Origin: Neostapfia colusana
Taxonomy: Eukaryota > Streptophyta > Magnoliopsida > Poales > Poaceae
Direction of reading: 5' to 3'
Assembly (NCBI GenBank): GCA_030760725.1
Contig: JASWHV010000008.1
Span: forward strand, 53,233,671-53,297,670
DNA length: 64,000 nucleotides
Within the stretch, counting starts at the first letter, position 1. The number at the start of each line of letters is the position of its first letter. A model generated the notes under the pieces. That model did not search any database. It saw only the letters and a program-made list of their open reading frames with translations, and was not told the origin of the DNA. A program made the position numbers and the translations under genes. Shown here one piece after another: positions 58,298 to 64,000 of this stretch.

Positions 58298-61200
58298 GTT
58301 TCTGGGAACTCAACCTCCGAAGTTTGCAAGTGCTGCTGAACCCCTGGAGGCAGATGACTGGCTAAAGACCATTGAGAGCAAGATGAGGATCATACAGTGC
58401 CAAGGGTATGAGAGGATGTTGTTCGCCTCTCACCAATTGCATGGACCTGCTGCTGTTTGGTGGACCGCTTACGTGGCCGCCCATCATGACCCTGAAAACA
58501 TCACTTGGGAAGAGTTCAAGCGTAGCTTCCGCAACCATTACATACCAAGGGGTGAACTCAAAAACAAGAGAAAGGAGTTCTTGGGACTGCAGCAAGGAAA
58601 CATGACGGTGAGGGAATACCTCACTAAATTCACCCAACTATCCCGTTATGCACCACGGGACATAGAGACTGATGAGCAGAAACAGGACTGCTTTGTGGAA
58701 GGACTTACAGCGGAAATGCAGTGTGCAATGTCCTCCAACGAGTATGAAAGTTTCCAAAAGATGGTGGACAGGGCATTTGTTGTAGAAAGGAAGTTGAAGG
58801 CCTTGGAAAATGAGAACAAGAGGAAGGCGGGATGGTCACACCAAGCCTCGGGTAGCAACACCCGCCCACGTCTGATGCAGCAACCCGTAGGGCAGACGAG
58901 CCGTGCTGCGGTACCCTACTCTGCAACGAGAGGGTACAACCCGAACTTCAGGCCTCCGTCAGCACCAACACAGCCACAACGTCAGTTTGTACAGCAGCCT
59001 CGCCCTACATATCAACCTCGACCAGCTGTACAAGGACCCCCAAACCAACCCCAAGACAACAAAGGCCAGGCACCTAAGGTTGGGGTGCAATGCTTTAACT
59101 ATGGTGAAGTGGGGCACTACGCCCATAAGTGCCCAAAGAAGCAGTCCGGGCAGCCGCAACAGCAGAATGTAATGCGAGGACGGGTGAACCACGTCACCAT
59201 GGAGGAGGCGCAAGAGGCACCCAACGTGGTAGTTGGTAAGTTTCCTGCCAATTTACACATTGCAACCCTGCTGTTTGATTCTGGTGCTACCCACTCGTTC
59301 ATTGCTCAAGGGTTTGTTAAGAAGCATGACCTAGCAACAACACAAATGAACCATATGCTAGCAGTAAACTCTCCAGGTGGAGAAATAAGGACAAGACAAG
59401 TGTGTCCCAAGGTGAATCTAGACATTAATGGGGTGGTATTTACTGCCAACCTCATAGTGATAGATTCACAAGGGATAGATATTATTTTGGGCATGGATTG
59501 GTTGACCAAGCATAAGGGAATCATCCATTGTTCGACCAGGACAGTGGAACTAACTCACCCTAGTGGCACAAGAGTAAAGTTCATAACAATACACGAGCCT
59601 AGGAGGGACATTAAATTAAATCAAGTTGAGGTGAAGGTTGAGGAGATCGGGATTATCAGGGAATACCCAGACGTTTTTCCGGAGGAGTTGCCAGGTATGC
59701 CTCCCGATCGTGAAGTAGAATCCGCGATTGAGCTAGTGCCTGGAACAGCTTCGATATACAAGAGACCTTATCGGATGGACTCCAAGCAGCTGGGAGAACT
59801 CAAGAATCATTTAAGAGAATTGACGGAGAAGGGGTATATTCGACCTAGTTCCTCACCATGGGGAGCTCCAGTGATATTTGTGCCCAAGAAGGACGGAACC
59901 CAAAGGTTATGCGTAGACTACCGTGCCTTGAATGAAGTAACCATCAAGAACAAGTACCCATTACCCCGCATTGAAGACTTGTTTGATCAGTTGAGGGGAG
60001 CTTGTGTGTTCTCGAAAATTGATCTCAGGTCGGGATACCACCAACTTAAGATAAGGCAAACTGATATTCTAAAGACAGCTTTCGTATCTCGGTACGGACT
60101 GTATGAATACACCGTCATGCCTTTCGGGCTAACTAATGCCCCGGCACACTTCATGTATCTCATGAACAAGGTATTCATGGAATATCTGGACAAATTTGTG
60201 GTGGTTTTCATAGATGACATTCTCGTCTTCTCCAAAGATGAAGAAGAACCACAAAAACATCTAAGGTTGGTGTTGCAGAAGCCGAGGGAACACAAACTAT
60301 ATGCCAAGTTGAGCAAGTGTGAGTTTTGGTTGGAGAGAGTTCCCATCTTAGGACATATAATCTCGGAGGGAGGAATCTCCGTAGATCCCGCCAAGATCGA
60401 GGATATACAGAAGTGGAAGACCCCTGAGAATGTCGGGGACGTTCGAAGCTTCTTGGAATTGGCTGGATACTATCGACGGTTTATTGAGGGATTCTCCAAG
60501 ATCTCGAGACCCCTCACCAAACTGTTGGAGAAGGGAATCATATTCACATGGACGCCGCAGTGCGAGACAAGTTTTCAGGAGCTAAAGAAAAGATTGACAA
60601 CAGCCCCAGTGCTAGTTATGCCAGATATGCAGAAGAACTTTTCGGTGTACTGCGACGCCTCTGGAAACGGGTTGGGATGTGTTCTCATGCAAGAAGGGCA
60701 TGTCGTGGCTTATGCATCCCGGCAGCTCCGGAAACACGAGAAGAACTATCCTACACATGACCTAGAACTAGCCGCAGTGGTACACGCGTTGAAAATTTGG
60801 TGGCACTACTTGATGGGGAAGAGGACAGAGATATATACGGATCATAAGAGTTTAAAGTACATTTCCACACAGCCAGATCTCAACCTCAGACAAAGAAGAT
60901 GGTTAGAGCTAATCAATGACTTTGATGTGGGCATCAATTATCATCCTGGGAAAGTGAACGTCGTGGTAGATGCTTTAAGTCGGAAAGTGCAGGTCAATAG
61001 GTTGAGCTTGAAGGACATGCCTGCAGAATTGAAGGATGATGTTATAAGACTCAATCTATGCCTCGTGAATAGTGGTGAAGCCATCGCCATGGAAGTGGAC
61101 TCCACACTAGAGCAAGACATACGCGATGGTCAAAAGAATGACGAGAAGATACAAGAAATCAGACAACTCATCAAGGAAAATAAAGCCCCTGGTTTCAGAG

Positions 61201-61373
61201 AGGATGAACAAGGTACGGTGTGGCACGGGAGAAGAATCTGTGTGCCTGAAGTGAAGGAGATCCGTGAATTGATTTTGAAGGAGGCTCACGATTCCGACTA
61301 TTCCATTCATCCTGGGAGTACGAAGATGTACCAGGACCTCAAGAGCAGGTATTGGTGGTATGGAATGAAGTGA
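58290..61373 (+). CDS. pol: Element F gag-protease-RT-RNase H, open for 1027 codons
   Basis: Open from the frameshift to a TGA at 61371. Gag core: residues 20-170 (ADDWLKTIESKM, VWWTAYVAAHHDPENITWEEF). The knuckle at 268-281 reads CFNYGEVGHYAHKC, its second Cys being Tyr where B has Cys. Protease is DSGATHSFI at 330-338. RT: VPKKDG 531-536, VDYRALNEVTIKNKYPLPR 542-560, D578, FIDD 640-643. RNase H from about 765 (VYCDASGNGLGCVL) to TDHKSLKYI; then ALSRK and the start of the integrase linker. The start at 58290 is only the first Met after the shift, not a real start. Confidence 0.92.
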   Translation: MSEFLGTQPPKFASAAEPLEADDWLKTIESKMRIIQCQGYERMLFASHQLHGPAAVWWTAYVAAHHDPENITWEEFKRSFRNHYIPRGELKNKRKEFLGLQQGNMTVREYLTKFTQLSRYAPRDIETDEQKQDCFVEGLTAEMQCAMSSNEYESFQKMVDRAFVVERKLKALENENKRKAGWSHQASGSNTRPRLMQQPVGQTSRAAVPYSATRGYNPNFRPPSAPTQPQRQFVQQPRPTYQPRPAVQGPPNQPQDNKGQAPKVGVQCFNYGEVGHYAHKCPKKQSGQPQQQNVMRGRVNHVTMEEAQEAPNVVVGKFPANLHIATLLFDSGATHSFIAQGFVKKHDLATTQMNHMLAVNSPGGEIRTRQVCPKVNLDINGVVFTANLIVIDSQGIDIILGMDWLTKHKGIIHCSTRTVELTHPSGTRVKFITIHEPRRDIKLNQVEVKVEEIGIIREYPDVFPEELPGMPPDREVESAIELVPGTASIYKRPYRMDSKQLGELKNHLRELTEKGYIRPSSSPWGAPVIFVPKKDGTQRLCVDYRALNEVTIKNKYPLPRIEDLFDQLRGACVFSKIDLRSGYHQLKIRQTDILKTAFVSRYGLYEYTVMPFGLTNAPAHFMYLMNKVFMEYLDKFVVVFIDDILVFSKDEEEPQKHLRLVLQKPREHKLYAKLSKCEFWLERVPILGHIISEGGISVDPAKIEDIQKWKTPENVGDVRSFLELAGYYRRFIEGFSKISRPLTKLLEKGIIFTWTPQCETSFQELKKRLTTAPVLVMPDMQKNFSVYCDASGNGLGCVLMQEGHVVAYASRQLRKHEKNYPTHDLELAAVVHALKIWWHYLMGKRTEIYTDHKSLKYISTQPDLNLRQRRWLELINDFDVGINYHPGKVNVVVDALSRKVQVNRLSLKDMPAELKDDVIRLNLCLVNSGEAIAMEVDSTLEQDIRDGQKNDEKIQEIRQLIKENKAPGFREDEQGTVWHGRRICVPEVKEIRELILKEAHDSDYSIHPGSTKMYQDLKSRYWWYGMK

Positions 61374-62528
61374 GATGTCGCGGAACATGTTGCCCTATGT
61401 GACACATGTCAGTTGGTGAAAGCAGAACATCAACGACCCATGGGATTATTGCAACCACTCAAAGTGCCCGAATGGAAATGGGAAGAAATCGGCATGGATT
61501 TCATAGTGGGATTGCCTAGGACCCAATCAGGATATGATTCGATATGGGTCATCGTCGACAGGCTAACCAAGGTAGCTCATTTCATCCCCGTGAAAGAAAG
61601 CTACAGTGGATCCAAATTGGCGGAGTTGTACATGTCAAGGATCGTGTGTTACCATGGAGTGCCAAAGAAGATAGTGTAGTGTCAGATCGAGGGACACAGT
61701 TCACCTCAAGGTTTCTAGCAGAAGCTGCACGAAACCATGGGGACCCATCTAAACTTTAGTTCTGCCTATCATCCCCAAACTGACGGGCAGACGGAAAGAA
61801 CCAATCAGATCCTGAGAGCGTGTGCACTCAAAAACAATCGGAGTTGGGATAAGAACTTACCGTATGCGGAGTTCTCCTATAACAACAGCTACCAGGCTAG
61901 TATGAAGATGTCACCATTTGAGGCTTTGTATGGGAGGAAGTGCAGAACTCCACTATTTTGGAACCAAACAGGGGAAAGTAAAGTGTTTGGACCCGAGGTA
62001 TTACAAGAAGCCGAGGCGAAAGTGAGGGAAATCTGCAACAACTTGAGGATAGCACAGACACGACAAAAGAGCTATGCCGATGTACGGAGAAGAGAGCTCG
62101 TTTTCAGCGTGGGGGACTATGTTTATCTCAAGGTATCCCCTATTCGAGGACTTCGTTGGTTCAAGGTGAAAGGGAAGTTATCACCTCGATATATCGGACC
62201 GTTTCAAGTCCTGGAGAGGAAAGGCGAAGTGGCATATCAACTAGAACTGCCGGCCCGCCTATCGGATGTGTATGACGTATTCCATGTGTCACAGCTCAAG
62301 AAATGTCTGAGAACACCTGAAGAGATGTTACCCATGAATGAGGTTGATGTAGCTGAGGATCTGTCTTATGCCGAGCAACCATTCAAGATTTTGGAGACAA
62401 TGGAACGCCTCACAAGAAATAAAAGAATCCGGATGTGCAAGGTGCAGTTGAAGCATCACTCGGAAGAGGAAGCCACATGGGAGTGAGAAGACGAGCTTAA
62501 GGCACAGTTTCCGGAATTGTTTTCTTAG
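61374..62528 (+). pseudogene. Element F integrase with chromodomain, broken
   Basis: After the TGA (Arg in B) come CDTCQLVKAEHQRP and MDFIVGLPRTQSGYDSIW. A 5-base duplication near 61676 (GTGTAGTGTC) shifts the frame, TAG replaces Trp near 61713, and 12 bp (EDML in B) are missing near 61815. From 61737 the frame is open again (HPQTDGQTERTNQI, PRYIGPFQVLERKGEVAYQLELP) to a TGA at 62484 within the chromodomain (ATWE, then stop where B has Arg). The last codons would end at 62526-62528. Confidence 0.88.
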
Positions 62529-62559
62529 AACCACCAATCTCGAGGACGAGATTTCTTTT

Positions 62560-62573
62560 AAGGGGGGTAGAGC
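62560..62573 (+). other. Element F polypurine tract
   Basis: AAGGGGGGTAGAGC directly before the 3' LTR, identical to B's. Confidence 0.9.
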
Positions 62574-64000
62574 TGTAACACCCCAAAACCTGTTAAGAGG
62601 GGAATTTGAAAATTTTTGGACGTATTGCATGTGGTGCAAAAATTCAAATTCAAACTGGAATTCAAATTAAACTCAAAACAGAAAAGAAAAATAAAAAGAA
62701 AAAGAAAAAACAAACCTCTCCGGCCAGTGGGCCGAAACCCACCAGCCGGCCCACCTCACCCCGCGCCAGCCCGCAGCCACGCGCCCCGTTCTCTTTCTCG
62801 CTGACGTGCGGGGCCCGCCATCTTCTTCTTCCTCGCACGCGCGCTCGGCCGACCGGGACTCCTCTCTCTCCCCCGAATCAAAACCGCCCCGGATACTCGC
62901 GTATCCCAGCCGAATTTCGGTTCTGGACGACGCAAACTCGATCACGACCGAACGCCGCCCTTCCCCGGCTATATAAACACCGGCATCTTACCGATTTTCA
63001 CCCACGATCAGCCGTTTTTCCTCCCGGTGAGAACCAGAGTTTCTCCGGCCAATTTCTCTCGATCTCCGCTCAGGATTTCTGATCTAACGCGCTGATCTTG
63101 ATCCACCGCCTCCGAGGAATCACACAGGTGCAGAAAACTCGGTGGTTTGCGCTTCAAACACAGCGCCGACGAGCATCGCCGTGAATTCACCTCGGACCTC
63201 GTCGCCGACCGCCTTCCAGGACCTCCGAGCTCAAGAAAAACCCCGAGGTGAGATCCCCGACCTCCCCTCTACCGATCTATGCCATGAAATCCCAGTTTTA
63301 GTAAGAATTGACAAAGATCCGAAGTTTTCGGGCGAGATCGCCGCCTCCCGCCGCCGCGCGCCGCCGGGCAGCGCCGCCCGCGCTCGGTCCGAGCGACGTG
63401 GCTGCTTGTGCGCCGTCTATTTTAAATTGCACGGTAGAATTTAAATCCCCGCGTACCGGTTCGACGTTATAATCTCAGCCATCTGTTTTAAATCGGACGG
63501 TCCACGTCAGCCCCGCATTATAAAGACCGGGATTCTTACGCGCTACCCCCTGGGGTTCTCAGAAAATACGAGCTAGCCCTAGAAACTTCTGATCTAGCCC
63601 CTGGAACTTTAGAAATTCATGTAAATTCAATTAAAAATCAGTTTTAGCCCCTGGACTTAATAAAAATTAGGAAAACCCTTCTGTTATGTGTAGTTAGAGC
63701 CCTAGAAATTTATAAAATAATATAATAGACTCTGTAATGGGGTGAGTTTGCCTTTTTAACCTTATATAATATTAAATTTAGGAATTTGAATATGTAATTA
63801 AGATTTAAATTTAAAAGTGTGAGGCACACACATTGTAAATTCAAGTTTAAACTCTACTAACAATTGGAAAGCTTTAGAATGAGCTAAAAATAAAATTTAG
63901 GCTGAAATGAAATCTGTTTGGGTGTGTTCATGTTTATTAGATCTAGAAACACATTTTAGGCTAAGAAATAATTCTGAAAATTGGTAAAATAAATGTAAAA
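62574..64000 (+). repeat. Element F 3' LTR, first 1427 bp
   Basis: Matches 53329 onward with scattered differences and is cut by the window end. TATA box at 62969-62977. The rest, and F's second target duplication, lie outside. Confidence 0.95.

Larger units (their letters stand above)
53329..64000 (+). mobile_element. Element F: Tekay-like Ty3/gypsy chromovirus, 3' end cut by the window
   Basis: 5' LTR 53329-56754, primer site, extra gene (56974-57744, intact), gag-pol (58064-62528), polypurine tract and 3' LTR from 62574. Same family as B and G, but a subtype: its LTRs share with each other sequence that differs from B's (the first 250 bp, the TATA region and the AT-rich middle). Pol has one small insertion near gag's start, four stop or shift lesions in integrase and a 12-bp deletion. 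Confidence 0.92.

Overview
The window is a stack of nested retrotransposons from a plant nuclear genome, most likely a grass (Poaceae). The evidence is Ty3/gypsy chromovirus and Tat-type elements, a Sirevirus-type Ty1/copia element, and initiator-Met-tRNA primer-binding sites. I see no host protein gene, tRNA, rRNA or CRISPR. Only a few reading frames look intact.

Layout by nesting, using my own letters. The base is a decayed non-LTR (LINE) reverse-transcriptase remnant at about 1100-2098, preceded by an unassigned AT-rich segment (1-1099). Into it went C, a Tat-lineage gypsy element on + (2099-2510, 24418-25100, 37430-42096). C is broken by three insertions. (1) A, a related Tat element on + (2511-3382, 18456-24417), sits inside C's 5' LTR. 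A is split by H, a lone LTR of about 5.3 kb (3383-7677 and 17419-18453), and H is split by a 9.7 kb Sirevirus on - (7678-17418, target duplication GATAT). (2) B, a Tekay-like chromovirus on - (25101-37429, duplication ATTAA), sits in C's gag. (3) E, an LTR element on + (from 42097), interrupts C's RNase H region. E is split by D, a gypsy element on - (43032-53328). D carries G, a solo Tekay-like LTR in its leader (49612-52949, duplication GCACA), and F, a Tekay-like chromovirus on + that starts in D's 5' LTR (53329) and runs off the window end. Two chains therefore reach five levels: LINE>C>A>H>Sirevirus and LINE>C>E>D>F.

The most interesting content is in the chromoviruses B and F. Between the primer-binding site and gag they carry an extra gene (259/256 codons). 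It is intact in F and has two in-frame stop codons in B. Its product starts with a copy of the histone H3 tail in exact register: TARKSTGG at H3 positions 6-13, including the K9 equivalent. The gag that follows begins MAGRGKG, like the N-terminus of plant H2A or H4. The integrase ends in a chromodomain. The H3-like segment differs between the two copies only at silent positions, which suggests selection on the protein. The idea that the element imitates histone tails to handle heterochromatin factors, or its own chromodomain, is inference.

A second shared feature is a 17-nt hairpin (GAGTAC-N5-GTACTC). It lies about 320-360 nt before the 3' end of every complete Tekay-like LTR here and also of the unrelated-looking H LTR.
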